From: Anaerolineales bacterium
Lineage (GTDB): Bacteria; Chloroflexota; Anaerolineae; Anaerolineales; UBA4823
Assembly: GCA_020060465.1 (NCBI GenBank)
Contig: JAGVAD010000024.1
Span: 62,001-126,000 of the forward strand
Direction: 5' to 3'
Length of the DNA stretch: 64,000 nucleotides
Shown here piece after piece: positions 1 through 7,767 of this stretch. The notes under the pieces were generated by a model. That model was given only the letters and a program-made list of their open reading frames with translations, searched no databases and had not been told where the DNA came from. A program made the translations under genes and the position numbers. How positions within the stretch are numbered: the stretch's first letter is position 1; the number at the start of each line of letters is the position of its first letter.

Positions 1-2
1 TG

Positions 3-533
3 ACCGTCATCAATAAGTCTGGCTATGACGTTTTCATCAAGCTCACCGGTTCGGCAGTGACGGATGCGTTCTATTACCTGACCATCCCCAGCGGCGACCG
101 CGACGCGCCAACCATCAAGGTCTTCACCATCATGAGCGACCTGTATGATCGCGAGACCTGGCAGTGCGACGGCGTCAAGAGCAGCGGCATCCTGATCGTG
201 GATGGCAACATCCGCCTGACCTTCACCCCCTGCGGCGAATTCAGGACCTACTGCTATTACTATGATGCAGGTCTCGCCTTCTTGGGCAAGGACATCTGCG
301 GCCGCTTTGCTCCGCTGGGCTGGACCTATGCATTCACCAGCACCGCTTGGCGTGTTGCCGGCGAGCCCCGCATGGAGAAGGTGACCTACTTCCGCTATCT
401 GCAGTATGGCGATCCCGACTGGTCCCTGGCTTTTCTCTACAACGGCTTCTGGACCACCGGCTGCACCACCCTCTTCTGGCGCTCCCGCACCTGGCTGACC
501 CCCACCGGTTGCTCCTGGCGCTATCAGTACTAA
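3..533 (+). CDS. Hypothetical protein, 3' part only (reading frame is open to the left edge of the window)
   Basis: Frame open from base 3 (TVINKSGYDVFIKLTGSAVTDAFYYL...) to the TAA at 533; followed by a strong terminator hairpin. Confidence 0.6.
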   Translation, partial: TVINKSGYDVFIKLTGSAVTDAFYYLTIPSGDRDAPTIKVFTIMSDLYDRETWQCDGVKSSGILIVDGNIRLTFTPCGEFRTYCYYYDAGLAFLGKDICGRFAPLGWTYAFTSTAWRVAGEPRMEKVTYFRYLQYGDPDWSLAFLYNGFWTTGCTTLFWRSRTWLTPTGCSWRYQY

Positions 534-594
534 GCCGATGGCAACTGGCTGAGAGGTTCATAATCCCAGCCGGATGAACAAAACTGAATAAGCA

Positions 595-625
595 ATCGGG
601 GCCTCGTGATCCACGAGGCCCCGAT
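595..625 (+). terminator. Perfect 14-bp stem hairpin, likely transcription terminator
   Basis: ATCGGGGCCTCGTG-ATC-CACGAGGCCCCGAT. Confidence 0.75.
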
Positions 626-642
626 GTGGTTAAATGGAAAGC

Positions 643-727
643 GTTCGGAAATTCCCCCCACCCCTATTCCCCCTTCCCAGCGGGAAGGTAAGCCAGGGGG
701 GATGGGTAAGAAAGACGGTTTCCGAAC
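643..727. repeat. 85-bp nested inverted repeat (MITE/REP-like) in the prfA upstream region
   Basis: Outer arms GTTCGGAAA (643-651)/TTTCCGAAC (719-727); middle CCCCCC/GGGGGG; inner CCTTCCC-AGC-GGGAAGG. Confidence 0.6.
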
Positions 728-829
728 ATTCTCAATGATATAATCTGAGTTGACTCCGAGGCGCAAAGGTCACAAGCAAGCGTTGTGGGCGATGCGCCTT
801 TTAAATGCCAGGATGGACTGATTGAGAAT

Positions 830-1891
830 ATGTTGGAAAAGCTGAAAGCAATCGAAGAACGGTACGAAGAAATCAATCATTTATTGATGGAAACCGGCAA
901 CGACTACCAGCGCGCCGCCGAACTGGGTATGGAACGCGCCGAACTGGAACCTATCGTGCACAAGGCGCAGGAATATCGCCAGGCGCTAACGCGCCTGGAA
1001 GAAGCGCGCAGCCTGCGCGAGAGCGAAGATGAAGAACTGCATCTGCTGGCGCAAGCCGAGATCGAGGAATTGGAACCGCAAATCGAACGCCTGGAGGCCG
1101 AGATTAAGGGTCTGCTCTTGCCCAAAGACCCGCGCGACCAGCGCAATGTAATCATGGAAATCCGCGCCGGCGCCGGCGGGGACGAGGCAGCTTTATTCGC
1201 CGCCGATCTGTTTCGCATGTATTCGCGCTACGCTGAGCGACAGGGCTGGACGGTGGAGGTGCTTTCCGCCAATGAGATCGGCATCGGCGGCTACAAAGAA
1301 ATCATCTTCATGGTCAAGGGGCGCGGTGCATATTCGCGCCTCAAATACGAGTCGGGCGTCCATCGCGTACAACGCGTGCCGGTCACCGAAGCCTCCGGCC
1401 GCATTCACACCTCTACAGCCACGGTAGCCGTTCTGGCAGAGGTGGACGAGGTCGAAGTAGATATTCCCGAAAGCGACATCCGCATGGATGTTTATAAATC
1501 GGCCGGCGCCGGCGGACAGAATGTGCAAAAGAACGCCACCGCAGTACGCATCACCCATATTCCCACCGGCATCGTAGTCGCCTGCCAGGATGAGCGTTCG
1601 CAATTGCAGAACCGGCTGCGGGCGATGAGCATCCTGCGCGCCCGATTATACGAGATCGAACAGGAAAAGCTGCGCCAGGAAGTAGATGAAACCCGCCGCT
1701 CTCAGGTAGGCACCGGCGATCGGTCGGAGAAGATCCGCACTTATAATTATCCACAGTCGCGCGTCACCGATCACCGCATCAACCTATCGAACTATAACCT
1801 TCCGGCGGTGATGGAAGGGTATATTGACGAATTTATCGAAGAACTGGCTTTGCAGGACGAAACCGAACGTCTGGCGACCATTGGGGAATGA
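830..1891 (+). CDS. prfA: Peptide chain release factor 1
   Basis: RF1/RF2 architecture with GGQ motif (KSAGAGGQNVQKNATAVRITHIPTG); followed by prmC. Start MLEKLKAIEERY preferred over the upstream GTG at 785. Confidence 0.95.
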   Translation: MLEKLKAIEERYEEINHLLMETGNDYQRAAELGMERAELEPIVHKAQEYRQALTRLEEARSLRESEDEELHLLAQAEIEELEPQIERLEAEIKGLLLPKDPRDQRNVIMEIRAGAGGDEAALFAADLFRMYSRYAERQGWTVEVLSANEIGIGGYKEIIFMVKGRGAYSRLKYESGVHRVQRVPVTEASGRIHTSTATVAVLAEVDEVEVDIPESDIRMDVYKSAGAGGQNVQKNATAVRITHIPTGIVVACQDERSQLQNRLRAMSILRARLYEIEQEKLRQEVDETRRSQVGTGDRSEKIRTYNYPQSRVTDHRINLSNYNLPAVMEGYIDEFIEELALQDETERLATIGE

Positions 1892-1914
1892 AAAGCCCTG
1901 CATCTGAGTGATCC

Positions 1915-2754
1915 TTGATTTATCCCACCTCTGTTCTGTCCAGCGTTACGCAACGGCTTAGCAGCGTCAGTGAAAGCGCTGCGCTGGATGCCCAGGTGTT
2001 GCTGGCGGCAATACTCGGTCGTCCGCGCTCCTGGGTGATGGCGCATCCAGAGGCGCGCCTGACCCCGCAACAAGAGGCCGCTTTGACCGAGAAGCTGGCG
2101 CGCCTGGAAAAGGGCGAACCGCTGCCGTATGTGCTGGGGCGCTGGGAATTTTACGGCCTGGAATTTGAGGTCTCGTCGGCGGCTTTGATCCCGCGCCCGG
2201 AGACCGAGTTGATGGTAGATGTTGCGCTGAACTGGCTGCGCAGCCGATCCAAGCCCTGTTTGGCGGTTGATGTGGGCGCCGGGACGGGCTGCATCGCGGT
2301 TGCATTGGCTGTACATGACAAGAATTTGCGCGTTATTGTCGTGGATATTTCCCTGGAAGCATTACGCCTGGCGCAACGCAACATCCAGCGCCACGCGCTG
2401 CAAGAACGCGCCCTTTGCATCCAGGCCGATTTACTCCCCGCGGCAGGTGTGCAATACGACCTCATTTGCGCCAACCTGCCGTATATTCCTACCGATACGC
2501 TGCGCGGGCTTCCCATTGCCAGGTGGGAGCCCTGGCAGGCTTTGGACGGGGGCGCCGATGGGCTGCAACTGATTCGGCGGCTGCTCGCACGAGCGCCAAC
2601 CGCCATCAAACCAGGCGGTCTGATTTTGTTAGAGATCGAAGCCAGCCAGGGCGAGGCCGTTCAAGCGCTGGCGCAAGCGGCGTTCCCACACGTCGAAATC
2701 AAATTGACCCAAGACCTGGCGGGGCGCGACCGCCTCATCTCAATCCAAACCTGA
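1915..2754 (+). CDS. prmC: Peptide chain release factor N5-glutamine methyltransferase
   Basis: SAM motif VDVGAGTGCIAVALA, NLPY motif (ANLPYIP), directly follows prfA; TTG start. Confidence 0.93.
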   Translation: MIYPTSVLSSVTQRLSSVSESAALDAQVLLAAILGRPRSWVMAHPEARLTPQQEAALTEKLARLEKGEPLPYVLGRWEFYGLEFEVSSAALIPRPETELMVDVALNWLRSRSKPCLAVDVGAGTGCIAVALAVHDKNLRVIVVDISLEALRLAQRNIQRHALQERALCIQADLLPAAGVQYDLICANLPYIPTDTLRGLPIARWEPWQALDGGADGLQLIRRLLARAPTAIKPGGLILLEIEASQGEAVQALAQAAFPHVEIKLTQDLAGRDRLISIQT

Positions 2755-2755
2755 T

Positions 2756-3544
2756 ATGTTTGTCTTTCTTTCCAAGCTGCTTCCGTTGTTGATTTACCCA
2801 TTAGGGCTGGCCTGCATTTTTATCTTCCTGGCGCTGACGCTGCGACGGGCTAACCGGCAGCGCGTCGCGCTGATTGCAGCGTTGCTGTGTTTGTGGCTGG
2901 GCGGCAACCGTTGGGTAGCCCTGTCGCTGGCGCGCTCGCTGGAACAGCGTTATCTGCCGCCGGACTCAACGCCGCACGCTGAAGCCATCGTTCTGTTGGG
3001 CGGCGGCACAGAAACCTGGGATGTTCCCCGCCCGATGACCGAAATCAGCAGCGCGGGGGACCGCATCCTCTATGCGGCAAGTCTCTATCGTCAGGGCGCA
3101 GCCCCCTACATCCTGGTGAGCGGCGGGCTGCTGGATTGGAATCGTCTGCCGACCACGCCAGCCGAGGATATGACCGCCTTGCTGACCTTTATGGGCGTCC
3201 CGGCTGAAGCCATCTGGCAGCAAAACGCCTCGCGCAACACCTATGAAGACGCAATGTATTGCGCCCGCATCCTGCGGGAAAAGGGCATCCAACGCATTTT
3301 ACTGGTCACTTCAGCAGCCCACATGCCGCGTTCCGTGCATCTGTTTGAGGCTCAGGGGCTGGAAGTGCTGCCTGCGCCGGTGGATTACACGATCACCGAT
3401 AGCGAATGGCGCAACGAATGGCGCGCGGGTCCGCGTGCCTGGCTGATCGGCCTGATCCCCAGCGCCGATCACCTGGCTACGACCACGCGCATGTTAAAAG
3501 AGTACCTGGGGATGTTCATTTACGACTTGCGCGGCTGGTACTGA
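2756..3544 (+). CDS. YdcF/ElyC/SanA-like (DUF218) membrane protein
   Basis: N-terminal TM segments followed by AEAIVLLGGGTE...ASLYRQGAAPYILVSGG...ASRNTYEDA...ILLVTSAAHMPRS. Confidence 0.85.
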   Translation: MFVFLSKLLPLLIYPLGLACIFIFLALTLRRANRQRVALIAALLCLWLGGNRWVALSLARSLEQRYLPPDSTPHAEAIVLLGGGTETWDVPRPMTEISSAGDRILYAASLYRQGAAPYILVSGGLLDWNRLPTTPAEDMTALLTFMGVPAEAIWQQNASRNTYEDAMYCARILREKGIQRILLVTSAAHMPRSVHLFEAQGLEVLPAPVDYTITDSEWRNEWRAGPRAWLIGLIPSADHLATTTRMLKEYLGMFIYDLRGWY

Positions 3545-3603
3545 GGCTTTTCCTGGAAAGCGGTAAAATATTCCCGCTTTCAGCGCAAAGAAAAGGATTC
3601 TCC

Positions 3604-4836
3604 ATGGTCAACCCGCTTCAAGACAAACGTATTTTATTGGGCGTTACCGGCTCCATCGCGGCTTATAAGGCAGCCGATTTGGCCTCAAAACTGACCCAGT
3701 TTGGGGCGCAAGTGGATGTCATCCTGACCCAGGCGGCCACGCAATTTGTTTCTCCGCTCACTTTTCAATCTGTGACCGGGCGCCGCGCCTACACCGATGC
3801 TGATCTGTGGGGCAACGAAGGGCATGTTCAGCACATCAACCTGGCGAGAAACGCCCAACTGATGACGATTGCGCCGGTCACTGCCAATACCCTGGCGCGC
3901 CTGGCGCATGGCATGGCGGATAATTTGTTAACCGTCGCCGCGCTGGCCATCCATTGCCCGTTGATTCTGGCGCCGGCGATGGATGGCGGCATGTACTCCC
4001 ATCCAGCCACCCAGGCTAATGTGGAGACCTTGCAGGCGCGCGGGGCAATTGTCGTGGGGCCAGCAGCCGGACATCTCGCCTCAGGTTTGGCGGGCGTGGG
4101 ACGCATGGTCGAGCCGGTGGAACTGCTCGGTCACATCCGTTGGGCGCTGGCGCAAGGCGGAAGGTTGCAAGGGCGCAAAATCATCGTCACCGCTGGCGGC
4201 ACGCAAGAGCCGATTGATCCGGTGCGAATGATCACCAACCGCTCCTCCGGCAAGCAGGGTTATGCATTGGCGCAGGCGGCTCTGGATTTGGGCGCAGAAG
4301 TGATCTTGATCAGCGCCCCCACAGCATTGACCACACCCGTCGGCGCGCGGTGTGTAGATGTACAAACTGCGGAGGAGATGTTGCAAGCGGTTCTGGCGGC
4401 GCTGCCTCAAGCAGACGCCCTGGTGATGGCGGCAGCGGTGGCTGATTTTCGCCCCGTTCAGGCAGCTATCCACAAAATCAAGAAAGAAAACGGCGCGCCA
4501 GAAATCCTGCTGGAAAGCACGCCGGATATTTTGCGCGCTGTTGCCCAGGCAAAGGCTGAACATGGTTGGCCGCGGGTCAGCGTGGGATTCGCCGCAGAAT
4601 CTCAGGACCTGATCGAAAATGCAGCAGCCAAGTTGAAAAACAAAAAATTAGACCTGATCGTCGCCAATGACATCAGCGCCTCCGACGCCGGTTTTGGCGC
4701 GGACGCCAACCGAGTGGTGTTGTTATATCCAGATGGGCGCGCAGATGCATTGCCATTGATGAGCAAGGATCAAGTAGCGGAAATTGTGATGCAGCGCGTC
4801 GTTGAGCTGCTGGAGGCGAACCAATCCACCAGATAA
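3604..4836 (+). CDS. coaBC: Bifunctional phosphopantothenoylcysteine decarboxylase/phosphopantothenate-cysteine ligase
   Basis: Flavoprotein domain (GVTGSIAAYKAADL..., PAMDGGMY) and CoaB domain (VTAGGTQEPIDPVRMITNRSSGKQGYALA). Confidence 0.95.
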   Translation: MVNPLQDKRILLGVTGSIAAYKAADLASKLTQFGAQVDVILTQAATQFVSPLTFQSVTGRRAYTDADLWGNEGHVQHINLARNAQLMTIAPVTANTLARLAHGMADNLLTVAALAIHCPLILAPAMDGGMYSHPATQANVETLQARGAIVVGPAAGHLASGLAGVGRMVEPVELLGHIRWALAQGGRLQGRKIIVTAGGTQEPIDPVRMITNRSSGKQGYALAQAALDLGAEVILISAPTALTTPVGARCVDVQTAEEMLQAVLAALPQADALVMAAAVADFRPVQAAIHKIKKENGAPEILLESTPDILRAVAQAKAEHGWPRVSVGFAAESQDLIENAAAKLKNKKLDLIVANDISASDAGFGADANRVVLLYPDGRADALPLMSKDQVAEIVMQRVVELLEANQSTR

Positions 4837-4894
4837 TTATTGTATAATTTGGGGAAATTCTATCGTATATTGCTTTTATACGCACAGTTATTCC

Positions 4895-4923
4895 TTGTCT
4901 GATAAGCGATTCTCTGTTATCCT
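4895..4923 (+). promoter_or_regulatory. Candidate sigma70-type promoter for the peroxiredoxin gene
   Basis: TTGTCT-N17-TATCCT; RBS GGAGAG ahead of ATG 4968. Confidence 0.35.
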
Positions 4924-4967
4924 TTTTCACAAAGCAAAAAACAAAATCGCAACCAAAGGAGAGTAGT

Positions 4968-5765
4968 ATGGCGTTAAGAGTCGGGCAATACGCCCCTGAT
5001 TTTGTTTTAGAAGATCATCGCGGTGAGAAAATCCGCCTCAGCGATTATCTGGGGCGCAAAAACGTCGTTTTAGCGTTTTTCCCGCTGGCGTTTACACCGA
5101 TATGAACGGCTCAGATCCCCTCGTACCAGGTTGCATTAGACCAGTTCGAGCGGGTGAAAACCCAGGTCCTGGGTATCAGCGTTGACAGTAAACATTGCTT
5201 GAAAGCCTGGGCGGAGAGCCTGGGGGGCATCACCTATCCGCTGCTTTCGGATTTTTGGCCGCACGGCCAGGTAGCCCAGAAATACGGCGTTCTACGACCA
5301 GATGGCCGCAGTGAACGGGCGATCTTCATCATTGACAAAAGCGGCGTCATCTGCTATGTGGACGTTCATAATATTGATGAGCAACCCGATAACAACGTCC
5401 TGTTTCGCGAACTGGCAGCCATCGAAGGCGTCCCTGTGCCTGAGGAGCGTATTCCAGAGGCGGTTGCAGCCGGAGTCGTGCCCCAATCCGCGCCAGCAGG
5501 ACAAACAACATCTGGGGCGGCTGAACCCGCAGTGGTGATGTATTGCACCGATTGGTGCCCGGCTTGCCGTCGGGCGAGGGCTTATTTCAAGATCAATGAT
5601 GTGCCTTTTGAAGAGGTCAATATCACCCGCGATCGGGCAGCCGCGGCGCGTGTGCGCGCCTGGACGGGGGGGTATGAAACCACCCCTACCTTCGATGTGC
5701 GCGGTACGATTGTGGTTAACTTCGATGTAGATCGGCTGAATGAGCTGCTCGGCATCCAGGGCTGA
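4968..5765 (+). CDS. Selenocysteine-containing peroxiredoxin-glutaredoxin fusion (UGA at 5103-5105 read as Sec46; 265 aa)
   Basis: Same reading frame on both sides of the UGA: [74 protein letters not shown]...; the UGA replaces the peroxidatic Cys of the Prx FxP(L)xFTPxCT motif; C-terminal glutaredoxin domain with YCTDWCPACRRAR. Confidence 0.85.
5106..5156 (+). promoter_or_regulatory. Candidate bacterial SECIS element
   Basis: Hairpin GGTT-GCATTA-GACC with outer CTCG/CGAG pairing; apical loop begins with G, 28 nt after the UGA, within the general bSECIS constraints. Confidence 0.55.
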
Positions 5766-5825
5766 AAAGGATAGCCCACTTTACGCGGGCGCCAGCCGTC
5801 TGTCCAAACGGTTAGCGTTTGCAGT

Positions 5826-7376
5826 TTAGATAGACCGGCTCAGCGTGACAATGGTGATGTCATCCTCTTGTTCCCAGTCAGGGCCGGTAAATTCTGTGAG
5901 CCGCCCGATCAGGTACTGAATGAGTTCCTCGCCCTCCATGCGCGAATCGATGGTGAGCGATGAGAGGGTGTCTTGCAAGCGAGGAAAACCAAACATTTCT
6001 CGCCGAGAATCGTGCGCTTCGACCAGACCATCGCTGTACATCAGCAGACTATCGCCGGGCGCCAGTTGATCTTCTTTCTCCTCGTATTCGAGATCGGGAA
6101 AAAGCCCTAACGGAATGCCAGAAGCTTTCAATTCTCGCGCACCGTGCTGGGTGCGCAGATAAGGAAGATTATGGCCGGCGTTCGCATAGCGGATATGCCC
6201 CGTTTGCGGATCCAGGATCACCAGCAAACAGGTGACAAACATATCCATAGGCATTTCCTGGCTGAGTACATCGTTGACGCGCGCCAGCAATTTCCCCGGC
6301 GAATCCCGCCCGCTGCGGCCTATGCTGGCGGCTGCGCCGCGCAATACACTGCGGGCATTCGCCATGAGCAGCGCCGCCGGCACACCCTTATCGGTCACAT
6401 CTGCCACTACCAGACCCAACTTGCCATTTGGAAGGTGAATAAAGTCATAGAGGTCGCCGCTGACCACCCGCGCCGGCCGCCAAAACGCCGCCATGCGCCA
6501 CCCTGGGATCGCCGGTATCTGCTTGGTCAACAACCCCGATTGCACCTGACGCGCCATTTGCAAATCGCGCTCCAGCCAGGCTCTCTCGATTTCAAGTTGA
6601 TGTAGATGGGCGATCTCGATAGCCGGCGCGGTTTGCTGCGCAATAGCGCTGATCAGTTTGAGGTCGCCGCCGGTAAAAGGTCGGGTTGGCTCGCGCATCA
6701 AAACAAAGATGCCGATTACCCGCGTGTCAGACTTGAGCGGGGCGCAAAGCAGAGACACCGTCTCGTGATCCAGATCGCGAAAGTAGTGATTGGCAGACGC
6801 ATCATTAGAAATCTCTGCGCTGCCGCTTTGGATCACCCTCCCAATGAATTGATCTGGGGCAAGCGCTTCCGGCAGCAGATCGGCAGAAAGGCCGCAGCCG
6901 GCGATGATTTCTATTTGCTGTGTATCCTTGTGAATCAGGGCTGCAATGCCATGAGCGCCCTGGGCGCCAGAACAGATCTCGCTTAAGGCGGTCTCGGCAA
7001 TCAATTGGGGTTTTGGCGAGGCAATCAACCGCTCGGATAAGCGATAAAGCAAGTGTAGCTCTCGATATTTATCCAGAGCCTCCGCGGCGAGCGCCCTTTT
7101 TTGCATCTCTTGATCCAACAAGTAGGCGATAAGACTGGCCGTCAGCTCGCCCCACCGCGAACCCGGCAAGCTGAGCACCCAGCCGGCAACGAGATTGTCC
7201 TGAAGGATCGGGGAACGGACACCATTCGCGAGGGGATGATCCAGAGAAACGCCCAGCAGGGGTTTACCATCGGCGTCAAGGATGCTCAACGGTTCTCCTA
7301 AAGGTTGCAAAAACCTTTCCAGGAGACGCCCGCCTTCTTTATGCAGCCATCTATTCAGGGTAGTAATCGGGGTCAT
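5826..7376 (-). CDS. GAF domain + SpoIIE/RsbU-type PP2C serine phosphatase
   Basis: ARQVQSGLLTKQIPAIPGWRMAAFWRPARVVSGDLYDFI...VVADVTDKGVPAALLMANARSVLR...YANAGHNLPYL...YSDGLVEAHD. Confidence 0.92.
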   Translation of the reverse strand: MTPITTLNRWLHKEGGRLLERFLQPLGEPLSILDADGKPLLGVSLDHPLANGVRSPILQDNLVAGWVLSLPGSRWGELTASLIAYLLDQEMQKRALAAEALDKYRELHLLYRLSERLIASPKPQLIAETALSEICSGAQGAHGIAALIHKDTQQIEIIAGCGLSADLLPEALAPDQFIGRVIQSGSAEISNDASANHYFRDLDHETVSLLCAPLKSDTRVIGIFVLMREPTRPFTGGDLKLISAIAQQTAPAIEIAHLHQLEIERAWLERDLQMARQVQSGLLTKQIPAIPGWRMAAFWRPARVVSGDLYDFIHLPNGKLGLVVADVTDKGVPAALLMANARSVLRGAAASIGRSGRDSPGKLLARVNDVLSQEMPMDMFVTCLLVILDPQTGHIRYANAGHNLPYLRTQHGARELKASGIPLGLFPDLEYEEKEDQLAPGDSLLMYSDGLVEAHDSRREMFGFPRLQDTLSSLTIDSRMEGEELIQYLIGRLTEFTGPDWEQEDDITIVTLSRSI

Positions 7377-7764
7377 TGGTGAAAAGAACCTTTGTCGCTA
7401 GTTCCAGAAGCTCATCTGGGTCGAAAGGTTTGCTCATATAGAAATTTGCCCCAGCTTCTTGACCCATTTGGCGGTCATATTCCTGACCTTTCGCAGTGAG
7501 GATTACAATCATTGTATCTTCGTATTGATATTCCTGTTTGATCACCCGGCAAACTTCAAAACCGTTGATTTTGGGGATCATCACATCCAAAAAGATCAAC
7601 CGAGGTCGCTGCTCGCGGGCCAGCCGCAGGGCATCCTCGCCGTTATCGGCTTTCAAGATGTCAACGCCGCGTTCCTCCAACTCCTCCAGCGTTTGTTCGA
7701 GGAGCAGCCGAATATACGCCTCGTCATCAACGATCAAAACTTTCTTTTGCGAACCATTGCCCAT
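7351..7764 (-). CDS. Response regulator receiver-domain protein
   Basis: KVLIVDDEAYIRLLLEQTL...RPRLIFLDVMIPKINGFEVCR...VILTAKGQ...MSKPFDPDELL. Confidence 0.93.
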   Translation of the reverse strand: MGNGSQKKVLIVDDEAYIRLLLEQTLEELEERGVDILKADNGEDALRLAREQRPRLIFLDVMIPKINGFEVCRVIKQEYQYEDTMIVILTAKGQEYDRQMGQEAGANFYMSKPFDPDELLELATKVLFTNDPDYYPE

Positions 7765-7767
7765 TTT

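Noticed and set aside
1193-1603. Numerous antisense or alternate-frame ORFs (e.g. 1193-1603 -, 30653-31087 -, 38542-39330 -, 32192-32764 -)
   Set aside because: They lie opposite strongly supported genes and are typical spurious ORFs of high-GC DNA, with no recognisable domains.
3406-4836. Long coaBC ORF starting at 3406
   Set aside because: The N-terminal extension overlaps the end of the YdcF-like gene in another frame; ATG 3604 gives the canonical CoaBC start.
5154-5765. ORF-track gene start at GTG 5154 (203-aa protein)
   Set aside because: The same frame continues upstream through a single UGA to ATG 4968 with Prx homology and an RBS, so the 5154 start is an artefact of treating UGA as stop.
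4968-5765. Frameshifted or nonsense-mutated pseudogene interpretation
   Set aside because: No frame change occurs across the UGA, both halves look intact, and the UGA is precisely at the catalytic Cys position. Selenocysteine is the more economical explanation, though it still needs proof.
5770-5822. Possible additional repeat copy between the peroxiredoxin and phosphatase genes (AGCCCACTTTACGCGGGC)
   Set aside because: Only a short GCCC/GGGC stem is shared with family B; more likely a weak terminator between convergent genes.
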